A stretch of 64,000 nucleotides of DNA from CAWDXG01 sp963822115 (GTDB lineage Bacteria; Myxococcota_A; Polyangia; Polyangiales; Polyangiaceae): assembly GCA_963822115.1 (NCBI GenBank), contig CAWGGM010000022.1, forward strand, positions 62,001-126,000, given 5' to 3'. The notes below the pieces were generated by a model. The model was not told the DNA's origin, did not search any database, and saw only the letters and a list, made by a program, of their open reading frames with translations. This document shows positions 36,764-45,188 of this stretch, piece by piece. The position numbers were made by a program, and so were the translations under genes. The stretch's first letter is position 1. Each line of letters starts with the position of its first letter.

Positions 36764-37384
36764 GTGGGGCAGCGACCGAAAGGCTGGTGTCGACCGTCCG
36801 CCGCCGTGGTGCTTGCCCTGTCGAGCGTGGTGTGGGCTTCTGGCTGCAGCCGCACCGGGCTCGGCGCGGAAGGTCTCGCGGTGAATGCGGATGCCGCATG
36901 GCCCGCGCAAGTCGACGCCGCCGACGCGAGCGCGTCCCCCGACGCGCCCGTCGCGAACTGCACGCCGTCGCCGGAAACGTGCAACGGCATCGACGACGAC
37001 TGCAACGGCAAGGTCGACGACGGGATCAAGCCGGTTTCGTGCCCTGGCGGCGGCCAGAGCTACTGCGTCGCAGGCCACATGAGCCAGTGCCCGAAGCGCT
37101 GCGATGTGTGCGTCCCCGGCAGCCAGCGCGTCTGCTACCTGTCGTACTGCAACTACTGGGGCGTGGCGACCTGCGCCGCCGACGGTCGTTCGTTCGGCCC
37201 GTGCCTGGAACAGGATCCGCCGCCGGAGTGCAAGAGCATTGCAGACGCCGAGCACGGCTCGGCCGCGCTCGAGAAGTGCTGCATCGACAACGGCTATTGC
37301 TGCGTCGATGCCTACGATCTCGATCACGACGGCAACTCGAAGGAGCTGCTCGGCTCGTGCGACGAGGTGCAGTGCAACATGTAG
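36764..37384 (+). CDS. Cys-rich lipoprotein with MopE-type metal-binding motif
   Basis: 206 residues from GTG 36764. Signal peptide with charged start and lipobox ASGC (VVWASGCSRTG). An Asp/Ala linker leads to ETCNGIDDDCNGKVDDGI, the Asp/Cys motif of the MopE-type repeats found on surface proteins of delta-proteobacteria, then many Cys in pairs (KRCDVCVPGSQRVCYLSYC, KCCIDNGYCCVDAYD), implying a disulfide-stabilised extracellular domain. Its 3' end overlaps the start of the following MYXO-CTERM-type gene by 13 nt, so the two are probably coupled. Confidence 0.78.
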   Translation: MGQRPKGWCRPSAAVVLALSSVVWASGCSRTGLGAEGLAVNADAAWPAQVDAADASASPDAPVANCTPSPETCNGIDDDCNGKVDDGIKPVSCPGGGQSYCVAGHMSQCPKRCDVCVPGSQRVCYLSYCNYWGVATCAADGRSFGPCLEQDPPPECKSIADAEHGSAALEKCCIDNGYCCVDAYDLDHDGNSKELLGSCDEVQCNM

Positions 37385-38232
37385 GGCGGGCGGTGCTGGC
37401 GCTGGCGGGCGCGCTGTGCGTCTGCGTCCCGGCGTGGGCTGCGCCCTGCGGCAAGCCGGACCTGTTGTACGCGCTGCCGCCCGACAACGCCGAAAACGTG
37501 CCGACCGACGCGACGCCCAGCGCGATCTACGCGCATACCGCCGACTATCTCGGCGAGGACGTGTCGCTCGAACGCGCCGACGGCAGCCAGGTGCCGGCGA
37601 AGGTCGACTTCGACTCCGCCGAGGGTATTCTGACGCTTGCGCCCGACGCGCCGCTCCAGCCGGGCGGAAAGTACACCGCGCACTGGCCCAGGCTGCGCGG
37701 CTTTTCCACGGCCAGCAAGGGTACGGGCCGGGATGTGACGTTCACGGTCGGGCAGGGACCGGACAGCTCCGCGCCATCGTTCGACGGCGTGACAGGGGTG
37801 AACTGGGACGTGCAGCGCGAGCGCGACTCGTGCACCGACTCGGTCGAGGAGCGATTCGTCTTCGACCTCGATCTGGCGCCGGCCAGCGACGACTCCGGAC
37901 GCGACGCGCTCGCGCTGGTCGTGTTCCAGACGAGCGGGCCGGGCGTGAACGCTCCCGAGCCGGTCGAGGTGCGCGCCATCCCTTCGGGAAACAGCGTGCG
38001 CGTCACGCGCACTGTCGATCAGGCTACGGGACACATCTGCTTCGCGGCGCTGGTGCGCGACCTGACCGGCAAGACGAGCGCGAGCGCGAGTCGCACGGCC
38101 TGCGTCGATGCCATCAAGCCGCCATTTTTCTACGGCTGCCGCGTCGCGGGCGGAACGGATGCAGGTGGGTCGGGCTGGTTGGTCTTGCTGCTGGGCGCGC
38201 TGTCGCTCGGCTGGCGGCGCAGGGCAGGGTAG
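37372..38232 (+). CDS. Secreted protein with Ig-like domain and MYXO-CTERM-type tail
   Basis: 286 residues from GTG 37372 (GAGG upstream); GTG 37393 is an alternative. Signal peptide (VGRAVLALAGALCVCVPAWA), then an Ig-like domain starting LLYALPPDNAENVPTDATPS. The C-terminus has GCRVAGGTDAGG, a short hydrophobic helix (WLVLLLGALSLG) and WRRRAG. A Cys/Gly motif, one helix and an Arg cluster at the extreme C-terminus is the MYXO-CTERM sorting pattern, processed by a myxosortase so that the protein ends as a surface lipoprotein-like molecule. Function of the mature domain unknown. Confidence 0.78.
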   Translation: MQHVGRAVLALAGALCVCVPAWAAPCGKPDLLYALPPDNAENVPTDATPSAIYAHTADYLGEDVSLERADGSQVPAKVDFDSAEGILTLAPDAPLQPGGKYTAHWPRLRGFSTASKGTGRDVTFTVGQGPDSSAPSFDGVTGVNWDVQRERDSCTDSVEERFVFDLDLAPASDDSGRDALALVVFQTSGPGVNAPEPVEVRAIPSGNSVRVTRTVDQATGHICFAALVRDLTGKTSASASRTACVDAIKPPFFYGCRVAGGTDAGGSGWLVLLLGALSLGWRRRAG

Positions 38233-38247
38233 AGGGACATCGGCACC

Positions 38248-39457
38248 TTGACCCGCCTGCATCGGACGCTGTGCGCTTTCGCACTCTCGCTGTGTTCTGC
38301 AGCCGCCGCACAGGCGCAGCCGGCTGCGTCACCCCAGCCGGAGCCGCCCGCGAGCGCGCCGGTGGCCGCTCCGTCGGCCGCGCCGCCAACTGCACCCGCG
38401 CCCGCTCCGTCGGCGGCTTCGTCCGCCGCGCCGCCAACTGCACCCGCGCCCGCTGCGCCGCAGTCATCGCGCGTCGCGCCGTCGACTGCACCCGCGCCGG
38501 CTTCGGCTCCGGCGCCGGCTGCTGCGCGCCCACTGGCTGCGGTCGTCGACGCGGTGGCCATCGGCGTCGATCCCGTGATCGGTGCGGCCGTGACGGAGCA
38601 GCTGCGTCGCACCACAGCCGCACTGGGCTACGCGCCGTCGGACGTCGTTGCGACGCGCAGCGCGCTGGCCGCGCTCGATCTCGAAGGTGCGCCGAGCGCG
38701 GGCGATCTGCTCCACGTTGCGCGGCGTCTCGGTGCGGCGCGCAGCGTCGCCGCCATGGTCTCGGCGCGCGCCGGCCGCTACGTGGTGCGGGTCGAGGTCG
38801 CCAGCGCCGACGGCAGCGGCCCGTGGTCGGCGCGTGGCGAAGCGGGCTCCGGCGATCTGCGCACGGTCGTCGATCGGTTGCTGCGCTCGGCTCTGCCGGC
38901 ACCGTCGGCCGCGCCGCCGCCCACGCTCGCGCCGTCGCGCGCGCCCGCGCCACCTGCGATGGCGTCTCCCGCGCCCGCGCCCGCGCGAGCGCCGTCGCTC
39001 GCGCCGCCCCACCCGTCATCCCTGCCGCCCCCGCATTTCGATCACTTGCGCATGGCGATCCAGACCGAGGGCGCACTCGGCGTGTCGGGTCGCTTCTACA
39101 ATCACCTGGCCGGCGCGCGGCTCGACTACCGCTTCACGCCCGACGTGGCCGCCGGCGCCTACGTCGCCTATGCCAACCTCAAGGGCAGAAGCGGCCGCGT
39201 CAGCAACGTACTCACGCTGCTGCAGCTCGACTACCGCGTGCCGCTGTCGCACTCGGGCGCGCTGCAGCTGCCACTCCGCTATGGCATCGGCTATCTGCCG
39301 AAGAACGGCCCGGTGCTGCGCGCTTCAGCCGGGCTTGGCTACTCGGTCAGCGACAGCGTCGACCTGGTACTCGACGTCGCGCCCATGGCCTGGGTCAGCG
39401 GCAAGCAGACCAACGTCTCGCTCGAACGTCGCGGGCGAGGTGTCGTTCACGCTGTAG
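38248..39457 (+). CDS. Outer-membrane beta-barrel protein with Pro/Ala-rich linker, last strand frameshifted
   Basis: About 402 residues from a TTG at 38248. Signal peptide ending AAAAQAQ, then a long Ala/Pro/Ser linker (about 30-100), a small alpha/beta domain (LAAVVDAVAIGVDPVIG, ARRLGAARSVAAMVSAR), a second Pro-rich linker, and a barrel of about 140 residues with alternating strands (LAGARLDYRFTPDVAAGAYVAY and others). The frame breaks by one extra base at about 39424. In the next frame the final strand reads NVAGEVSFTL followed by TAG at 39457, the expected barrel end. As written, the unshifted frame would run through the duplicated 3' region of the opposite gene. Confidence 0.72.
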
Positions 39458-39464
39458 CCGCCAT

Positions 39465-39564
39465 AGGCGCGGCTACAGCGCCGTTACCACGACGTTCGTG
39501 CGGTTCGCTGCGCGAGGCGCGGCTACAGCGCCGTTACCACGACGTTCGTGCGGTTCGCCGCGCG
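39465..39564. repeat. 50-bp tandem duplication at the 3' end of the ferritin-like gene
   Basis: The 50-base unit starting AGGCGCGGCTACAGCGCC occurs at 39465-39514 and again at 39515-39564, differing at one position (T/C). Copy 2 holds the last codons and stop of the minus-strand ferritin-like gene. Copy 1 repeats those codons (AANRTNVVVTAL and stop) as a non-translated spare. Confidence 0.9.
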
Positions 39565-40413
39565 CTCGGCGGCTTCGACGCTGGTCACGGCTTCGCCAGC
39601 GGGCGACAGCTCGCGCTCGCCGAGTCCGAGCAGCCGGAGCAGCAGCCGCGGCGGCTTGAAGTCCAGATCGTGCTCGCGCGCGAACAGCTGGCCCAGCTGC
39701 TCGGCGTAGCCGCGCGCCAGCGCCAGCGTGCCGATGCGGTCGAACGCCCCCGCCTTGGGACGGCTCGCCAGCGGCAGCGCCACCAGCGTCAGGAACAAGA
39801 GCCGGTAGATCAGCTGCGCGCGTCGACGATCCGCGCGCGAGGCGCGATCGAGCACATGACGCAGGAAGTGCACATTCAGCGGTACGTGGAACGACTCGTC
39901 GCGCGTCAGGATCGTCAGCATCTGCCGGACTTCGGGCTGCTTCACGTTCCTGAGCGCCATTCGATACGTGGTCGAGCCGATCGTCTCGAACATCAGGTTC
40001 GCGAGCACGATCGTTTCCATGCGCTTGGCGCGGCCGTACAGCCTGTACAGCATGCGCGTCACGCGCCCCATCGGCTGCACCTCGCCGCCGACGTGCTCGA
40101 GGAATTGCGTCAGGAGCTGCCGGTGCCAGCCCTCCTCGTCGCCGTACAGCTCGAGCACCTCCGCCAGATCCGGATCCCACTCCCGCACCACGTCCGCCAG
40201 CTGGTGCGCCTGCGTGAGCCCGCTCTCCTCGGCGCGGTAGGCCGCGTTGAAGAACTTGATCGCCGCGCGCCGCTCCTCGTCGCTCTGCCACTCGACGGAT
40301 TTCGACAGATCGAGATACTCATCGTTCATGCGCTCGGCGCGCCGGCGCAGCGTCTCGAGCCACCACTTCGTCGGGCGCTGGGTGGGCGGGAATGGACGGA
40401 GTCGCTGGTTCAT
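39523..40413 (-). CDS. Diiron ferritin-like protein
   Basis: 296 residues from ATG at 40413. A helical bundle with repeated carboxylate/His pairs: RAEESGLTQAHQL, GDEEGWHRQLL (ExxH), MFETIGSTTYRMAL and TRDESFHVPLNVHFL (ExxH-type). This is the ligand set of a diiron centre in the ferritin-like superfamily (ribonucleotide-reductase-like or hydroxylase-type, not storage ferritin). A hydrophobic segment (LIYRLLFLTLVALPL) near residue 220 may be membrane-associated. Probably an O2-using oxidase or hydroxylase; substrate unknown. It overlaps the SAM methyltransferase gene by ATGA, so the two enzymes likely act in one pathway. Confidence 0.8.
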   Translation of the reverse strand: MNQRLRPFPPTQRPTKWWLETLRRRAERMNDEYLDLSKSVEWQSDEERRAAIKFFNAAYRAEESGLTQAHQLADVVREWDPDLAEVLELYGDEEGWHRQLLTQFLEHVGGEVQPMGRVTRMLYRLYGRAKRMETIVLANLMFETIGSTTYRMALRNVKQPEVRQMLTILTRDESFHVPLNVHFLRHVLDRASRADRRRAQLIYRLLFLTLVALPLASRPKAGAFDRIGTLALARGYAEQLGQLFAREHDLDFKPPRLLLRLLGLGERELSPAGEAVTSVEAAERAANRTNVVVTAL

Positions 40414-41153
40414 CGTCCCTGCTTCTGTATCGCAGCAATCCAGAACCCCCCGAAGACGCGCGCCGGCGAGTCGCACAGTGCCCACTCCGCTGCGCGGAAC
40501 AGGTTGCGCGAGACCGGGTGGCGCATGAAAAAGGCCGTCGGCGTCACGATGCGCACGCCCCGCGAGTCGAGGATGCGACAATCTGGTGGCAGCATGCGGC
40601 GCACCGCCAGCGGCGAGTCGAAGCGCGTGAAGACGTGGCTCTCGTTGGCGTCCGGCGCAATGCGGCGCGACGGTCCATAGCGCTTGACCAGACTGCGGAT
40701 ACTGAACGGGTTATAGAACTCGGCCAGCATCCAGCCGCCGCGCCGCGTGACGCGCGCCATCTCGGCGAGCGCCTGCTCGATCTCGCGCACGTGCGCCAGC
40801 ACCTTGAACGAGCAGGTCACGTCGAAGCTCTCGCTGTCGAAGGGCAGCTCCGTTGCCGAGCCTTCCACCACGTCGAGCCCGCGCTGGCGTGCCTTTTCCA
40901 GCATGCCCGGGGACAGATCCACGCCCTTGGCCGAGCGCGCGAAGTCCGCGATGCGCGACAGCACCAGGCCCGTGCCGCAGCCCACCTCCAGCACGTCGCG
41001 GTCGTAGCCGTAGCGCTCGACGAACGTCGCCTCCAGCTCGTCGAGCATCTCGTGGTAGCCGCCGGGATCGTTGTCTCCGCGGTGCTTCTCGTAGCCTGCC
41101 GAGAAGGCGTCGTAGTAGGCGCGATTGGAATCGTGGCTGCCGGATGCGTCCAT
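40410..41153 (-). CDS. SAM-dependent methyltransferase (class I)
   Basis: 247 residues from ATG at 41153 with a good ribosome site (GGGAGAAGT). Motif I VLEVGCGTGLVLSRIA, the acidic residue in KGVDLSPGMLEKAR, and DVVEGSATELPFDSESFDVTCS place it in the class I (Methyltransf_11) fold. An acceptor is not evident. The C-terminus (RHPVSRNLFRAAEWAL, GGFWIAAIQKQGR) is like lipid- or small-molecule-methylating members. It is coupled by ATGA to the ferritin-like oxygenase downstream, suggesting methylation and oxidation of the same small molecule. Confidence 0.85.
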   Translation of the reverse strand: MDASGSHDSNRAYYDAFSAGYEKHRGDNDPGGYHEMLDELEATFVERYGYDRDVLEVGCGTGLVLSRIADFARSAKGVDLSPGMLEKARQRGLDVVEGSATELPFDSESFDVTCSFKVLAHVREIEQALAEMARVTRRGGWMLAEFYNPFSIRSLVKRYGPSRRIAPDANESHVFTRFDSPLAVRRMLPPDCRILDSRGVRIVTPTAFFMRHPVSRNLFRAAEWALCDSPARVFGGFWIAAIQKQGR

Positions 41154-41209
41154 ACTTCTCCCGTCGAGCGAGCCCGGACCTTGTCGCCTCATGCCGCGCA
41201 AAGCAAGCC

Positions 41210-41962
41210 TTAGCCTGTTTCCGGTCCGGCCGCGTCCTCTGTCGCGGGCAGGTTGGCGAGCTTGCCCTCCACGTGACCGCAGCTGCGGCATATCACCAGC
41301 GAGCCGAGCGCGGAGGTCTTTCCGTCGAGCGACAGCTCCGCGCTGCCGGCCCGGGTCAGCTCCTCGCCGCACTCGGGGCAGTGCGCGCGGGTGTGGCGGT
41401 GGCGGCGCGCCGGCCGCGGTGCGCGCGCCGCCATTCGCGCCGCTGCGTCGACCAGCGACGCCGCGGCCTGCCGGCTCTCCGAGAGCACGCGCCCGCGCAC
41501 CCAGACGTTCCACGCCAGGAACAGCGCGCCCGCGCCGCACAGCGCGAAGAACACGACACCCACACCGAGCTTGGCCACCGCGGCATAGGCGATCGCGCCG
41601 AGCAGCACCGCCAGCGCGACCGTGTCGCGCGCCCGCCCGCTCTGGATGCGCTCGGCCTGCGACTCGTATTCGCGGTCGAACGCCTGCCTCAGTTGCTGGC
41701 GCAGCGTTTCCTCGGCTTCGCCTGCGCCGTGCTGGCGCATCTCGACCAGCACGCGCCGCGCCATCTGCAGGAACGCAGCGGCGTCGTCTTCCGTGCACAG
41801 CTTCAGCGCCGCGTCGCGGTCGCCCTTGTCGAGCAGCGCCGTCAGCGCGCGGTTGACCTGCGGGATCTTCACCAGTGAGCGCAGCACGCGGATGGTGCGA
41901 AGCAGCGCGATGATCAGGCCCAGTGCGGCCGCCACCTCGAGCGTCGGGAAATTGTCCGGCAC
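41210..41962 (-). CDS. Membrane protein with C-terminal zinc ribbon
   Basis: 250 residues. Helix near 9-24 (VAAALGLIIALLRTIRVL), a helical cytoplasmic region with DKGDRDAALKLC and EETLRQQLRQAFDREYE, two adjacent helices (about 112-150), then a basic Arg/His stretch and a zinc ribbon CPECG ... CRSCG. The first part weakly recalls ExbB/TolQ/MotA proteins, but the partner gene is absent, so I leave function open. It starts 57 nt upstream of the methyltransferase gene on the same strand. Confidence 0.7.
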   Translation of the reverse strand: MPDNFPTLEVAAALGLIIALLRTIRVLRSLVKIPQVNRALTALLDKGDRDAALKLCTEDDAAAFLQMARRVLVEMRQHGAGEAEETLRQQLRQAFDREYESQAERIQSGRARDTVALAVLLGAIAYAAVAKLGVGVVFFALCGAGALFLAWNVWVRGRVLSESRQAAASLVDAAARMAARAPRPARRHRHTRAHCPECGEELTRAGSAELSLDGKTSALGSLVICRSCGHVEGKLANLPATEDAAGPETG

Positions 41963-42369
41963 GCGCCATTCCTAGCCGATCTCCCCGCGCCGCGTCGCGG
42001 TTGTCGCGCGGGACCCGGCGCGCGGGCCGGGCCGCGGGATGGCGTTGGGCCCCCGGCCGGGCGCGAAGCGGCCGGGTTTGGAGGCCCGCGCCGCGCGCCA
42101 GCGCGGCGCGCCGTGATGGGACGGCCCAACGCGCGGGGCACCCCACTTGGGGCGGGCATTTTCGGGGGCAAGTTGCGGCTTGGGGGTGGAAATGCCCGGA
42201 AAGAGGGCAGTTCGGGAGGGCTGCCCACCCCCCCGCCGTGCTCGCCTGCGGCTGCGCGCGGCGGCCCCTCCCCGGTGTCGTGCTCGGCGCTTCCGCGCCT
42301 GCGCGCGCCACGGGAGGGGAGCGCTCCGCGAGCGAAGCGACGCTGCGTGACGTCGGGATCTGCGGCTGC
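41963..42369. other. GC-rich intergenic region with strong hairpins
   Basis: No gene supported over about 400 bp between two minus-strand genes. Hairpins: CCCGGCCG (42052-42059) with CGGCCGGG (42069-42076), 9-nt loop; and GCGCCGCGC (42088-42096) with GCGCGGCGC (42101-42109), 4-nt loop. Either could terminate or attenuate transcription. Confidence 0.45.
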
Positions 42370-43359
42370 TCAGCGGACGGGCAGCGCGAGCGCGGGGTCG
42401 CTGAAGGGCACCCGCTCGATGGCCTTGGCGTTGCCGAGGTAGAGGAAGTCGCCGAAGCTGCCGACGCCGCGGGCGGCGCCGATGGGGGCGGTGAGGCCGG
42501 TGGGCGCGGCGACGGCGGTGCGTGCGCTGCCGTCGCGCTTCATTCGGTACACGCCGCCGCTCGAGAGAGAGACGAGATCGGTGTTCTGGAGCACGATCAG
42601 TGCGCTCAGCCCGCCCTGCCCGCCGCTCAGCTGCTTGACGGTGCCGCCGTAGTTGCCCATGGCGGGGCTGCGCGGCACCGACCACACGTCGCCATTGTCG
42701 CCCGAGCCGACGTACAGCTCCGTACCGTCCTTGGAGAAGGCGAGTGCGCTCGGGTCGGTGGCCTGTCCGGTGATGATGATGATGCTGCCGACCGTGCCGT
42801 TCTTGTCGACTCCGTAGACCTTGGTGGCGTCCGAGAAGGCCACGCGGTCGTCGGGAGCGACCGCGACGGCGAGCAGCGACTTGAACTGCGTGTTGGTGAC
42901 GAACGACGTCGTCGTGCCGTCGGGAGCAAGCTTCCACAAGACGCCGTTCTGGGCGCCCGGCGCGTGGCCGCACACCAGCAGGCTGCCGTCGGCCTGCAGG
43001 GCGAGGCCAGCGGGCGAGGGGATGTTGGCGATCGTGCCGACGGCGCCCTTGTCGGTGACCTTCACCACCTGGTTGGATGCGCCGAGGCTGACGAACAGCA
43101 CCTCGCTGCCGTTCTTGTCCTTGCCGAAGGCAACGCCGGTTGCGTTGTCCGCCAGCTTGGCGAACTGGGCATAGGGGCTGGGCGCGCCGCCGCTGCCGCC
43201 GGCTCCGCCCTGCGCGCTGCCGCCCGCGCCGGCTGCGCCGCCTGCGCCCGAGCCGCCTGTGCCGCTGGCCTTGTTGGACGAGCCGCCCGAGCTGCAGCCG
43301 CCCAGCGCCAGTGCCACGACACAGATCGCATATCCGGAAGACGCCAGGAAACGTCGCAT
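42370..43359 (-). CDS. Lipoprotein with SMP-30/NHL-like beta-propeller
   Basis: 329 residues from ATG at 43359. Signal peptide MRRFLASSGYAICVVALALGGC with lipobox LGGC. A Gly/Ser/Ala linker to about residue 60, then repeated blades of about 45 residues with (I/V)PSPAGLALQADGSLLVCGH, DPSALAFSKDGTELYVGSG and VAVAPDDRVAFSDAT, the NHL / SMP-30 gluconolactonase-like pattern. It should be exported to the outer membrane. Enzymatic activity is not provable by eye. It diverges from the MAPEG gene with about 70 bp between the starts. Confidence 0.82.
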   Translation of the reverse strand: MRRFLASSGYAICVVALALGGCSSGGSSNKASGTGGSGAGGAAGAGGSAQGGAGGSGGAPSPYAQFAKLADNATGVAFGKDKNGSEVLFVSLGASNQVVKVTDKGAVGTIANIPSPAGLALQADGSLLVCGHAPGAQNGVLWKLAPDGTTTSFVTNTQFKSLLAVAVAPDDRVAFSDATKVYGVDKNGTVGSIIIITGQATDPSALAFSKDGTELYVGSGDNGDVWSVPRSPAMGNYGGTVKQLSGGQGGLSALIVLQNTDLVSLSSGGVYRMKRDGSARTAVAAPTGLTAPIGAARGVGSFGDFLYLGNAKAIERVPFSDPALALPVR

Positions 43360-43430
43360 AGGCCCTCGCGCCACGTATATCAGAGCGGCTCCGCGGCTGC
43401 GAGGGACCCGCGCCGTGCTACCTAGCTCCA

Positions 43431-43847
43431 ATGACAACGGCCTTGTGGTCTCTGCTCGGATTTGCGGGTTGGACGCTCGCGCTGGTGATCGTCGGGATCG
43501 GCGGGCCGCGCGTGGGCGCGGTGCTTGCCGGCCGCGCGAAGTCCAACGCCTTCAAGGCGGACGAACCGCACGGCAGCGCGCGCTACCGGCGCACCATGCG
43601 CGCTCACATGAACTGCGTGGAGAATCTGCCGATCTTCGCCAGCGTGGTGCTGGTCGGCACGGTCATCGGCGTGCACAACCCGGCCTTCGACATGCTCGCG
43701 CTGGCGGTGCTCCTGGCGCGGGTGGTGCAGAGCAGCGTGCACATCAGCTCCGGCAGCGTGAGCGCCGTGAACGTCCGCTTCACGTTCTTCCTGATCCAGC
43801 TCGTCTGCGTGATCTCGATGGGCGTCGTCATCGCGCGGCACGGCTAG
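43431..43847 (+). CDS. MAPEG-family membrane protein
   Basis: 138 residues, four hydrophobic helices. The MAPEG signature is visible: RAHMNCVENLPIFASVVLVG, then LARVVQSSVHI and NVRFTFFLIQL. These proteins are integral membrane enzymes of the glutathione/eicosanoid group, or their bacterial relatives of unknown substrate. Length is normal. It lies 132 nt upstream of the kinase that begins the cytochrome operon and is probably not part of it, though it shares the strand. Confidence 0.88.
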   Translation: MTTALWSLLGFAGWTLALVIVGIGGPRVGAVLAGRAKSNAFKADEPHGSARYRRTMRAHMNCVENLPIFASVVLVGTVIGVHNPAFDMLALAVLLARVVQSSVHISSGSVSAVNVRFTFFLIQLVCVISMGVVIARHG

Positions 43848-43979
43848 GCCGTGCCCCGGTGGCCCGGGGCTGTGCGGTCCGCCCGCGCGCGAGCACATAT
43901 CCAGCGATCCCGCGTGGTTGGACGCCATCTTCCACGCCGGGCAAGTCATTTGCGCCCCCCGTCCGTAGAAGACGGGGAG

Positions 43980-45188
43980 ATGGATCGGCTCGGCGAATAC
44001 CTGGTGCGGCGGCTGGTGGGCGAGGGCGGCATGGGCAAGGTGTACGAGGCGGAGGAGCGCCTCAGTCACCGGCGCGTGGCGCTGAAGGTGCTGCGTCAGG
44101 AGCTGTCGCGCTCCGAGCAAGGGCGGCGGCTGTTCCTGAACGAGATGACCATCCTCGCCCACCTCGATCACCCCAATGTGGTGCGTTGCCTGTCGTGCAG
44201 CGAGGTGGACGACCAGCTGGTGATGGCGCTGGAGTTCCTCGAGGGGCGCACGCTGCGCGACCTGCTGACGGAAGACGGGCCGCTCGAGTGGAGCTCGGCC
44301 GTGGGCATCGCCGCGCAGATCGCCTCGGCGCTGGCCGTGGCGCACCGGCAGGATCCGCCCATCGTGCACCGCGACCTGAAGCCCGAGAACGTGATGATCC
44401 GCGAGGGGGGCGGCGTGAAGGTGATGGACTTCGGCATCGCGAAGGTGCTGCAGGAGCTGTCGCGCACCACGACGCAGAGCGTGGGCACGCTGTCGTACAT
44501 GAGCCCGGAGCAGATCGACGCGGGCAATATCGATGGGCGGTCGGACCTGTACTGTCTGGGGCTCGTGCTGTACGAGATGCTCGCGGGCAGGCCGCCGTTC
44601 GAGTCGGCGTCGCCGCGCGAGCTTCTGAACAAGCAGTGCACGGAGGCGCCGCCGCCGCTGCCCGAAGAGGTGCGGCGGGGGCTGCCGCGGGGTGTAGAGC
44701 GGCTCTTGTTCGAGCTGCTGGAGAAGTCACCGGACGATCGCCCCGCGACGGCCGAGGATGTGCTGCACGAGCTCGAGCCGTTCGCTCCCGCGGAAGCGTC
44801 GGCTCCGAAGCCGCGCTCGGGACACAAGCGCGCTGAAGTGGAAGCGGAGTCGTCCGACGCGCCGCGGTCGAGCGAGCGGGAGCCGGCGTCGGACAAGCCG
44901 CGCGACTCGCGCACGTCCGGCGAGCGGCCGCGCGCCGACACGGTGGCGCTGGTCGAGCGCGCAACCGCGCCGCGCGAGATCCCGACGCGCACCGGCGTGG
45001 CAATCGTGGTGGCGCTGTCGCTGCTGGCCGGCACGGTCACCTGGCTGGTGCGCTCGCACAGCGGGTCGTCGGCGAGTGCGCCGGGCGGCTCGGCGCTCGA
45101 GATCGCCGAGCCGCCGGGAGGCGCGCCGCTATCCGGCGCCGCGGGGGCCGCGTTCGACGATTCTGTCCGCGCCGGAGACAACCGGTGA
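43980..45188 (+). CDS. Membrane Ser/Thr protein kinase, first gene of the redox operon
   Basis: 402 residues from ATG 43980 (GGGGAG directly upstream, closer than ideal). Complete Hanks-type kinase: GEGGMGKVYEAE (glycine loop), VALKVLRQEL (Lys), HRDLKPENVM (catalytic loop), MDFGIAK (Mg binding), GTLSYMSPEQIDAG, SDLYCLGLVLYEMLAGRPPF. A disordered Ser/Arg/Glu linker (about 270-340) leads to one transmembrane helix (VAIVVALSLLAGTVTWLV) and a short periplasmic tail. Predicted active cytoplasmic kinase anchored in the inner membrane. Its stop overlaps the GTG start of the pseudokinase-cytochrome gene (GTGA at 45185-45188), so it is co-translated with the electron-transfer proteins and likely regulates them. 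Confidence 0.92.
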   Translation: MDRLGEYLVRRLVGEGGMGKVYEAEERLSHRRVALKVLRQELSRSEQGRRLFLNEMTILAHLDHPNVVRCLSCSEVDDQLVMALEFLEGRTLRDLLTEDGPLEWSSAVGIAAQIASALAVAHRQDPPIVHRDLKPENVMIREGGGVKVMDFGIAKVLQELSRTTTQSVGTLSYMSPEQIDAGNIDGRSDLYCLGLVLYEMLAGRPPFESASPRELLNKQCTEAPPPLPEEVRRGLPRGVERLLFELLEKSPDDRPATAEDVLHELEPFAPAEASAPKPRSGHKRAEVEAESSDAPRSSEREPASDKPRDSRTSGERPRADTVALVERATAPREIPTRTGVAIVVALSLLAGTVTWLVRSHSGSSASAPGGSALEIAEPPGGAPLSGAAGAAFDDSVRAGDNR

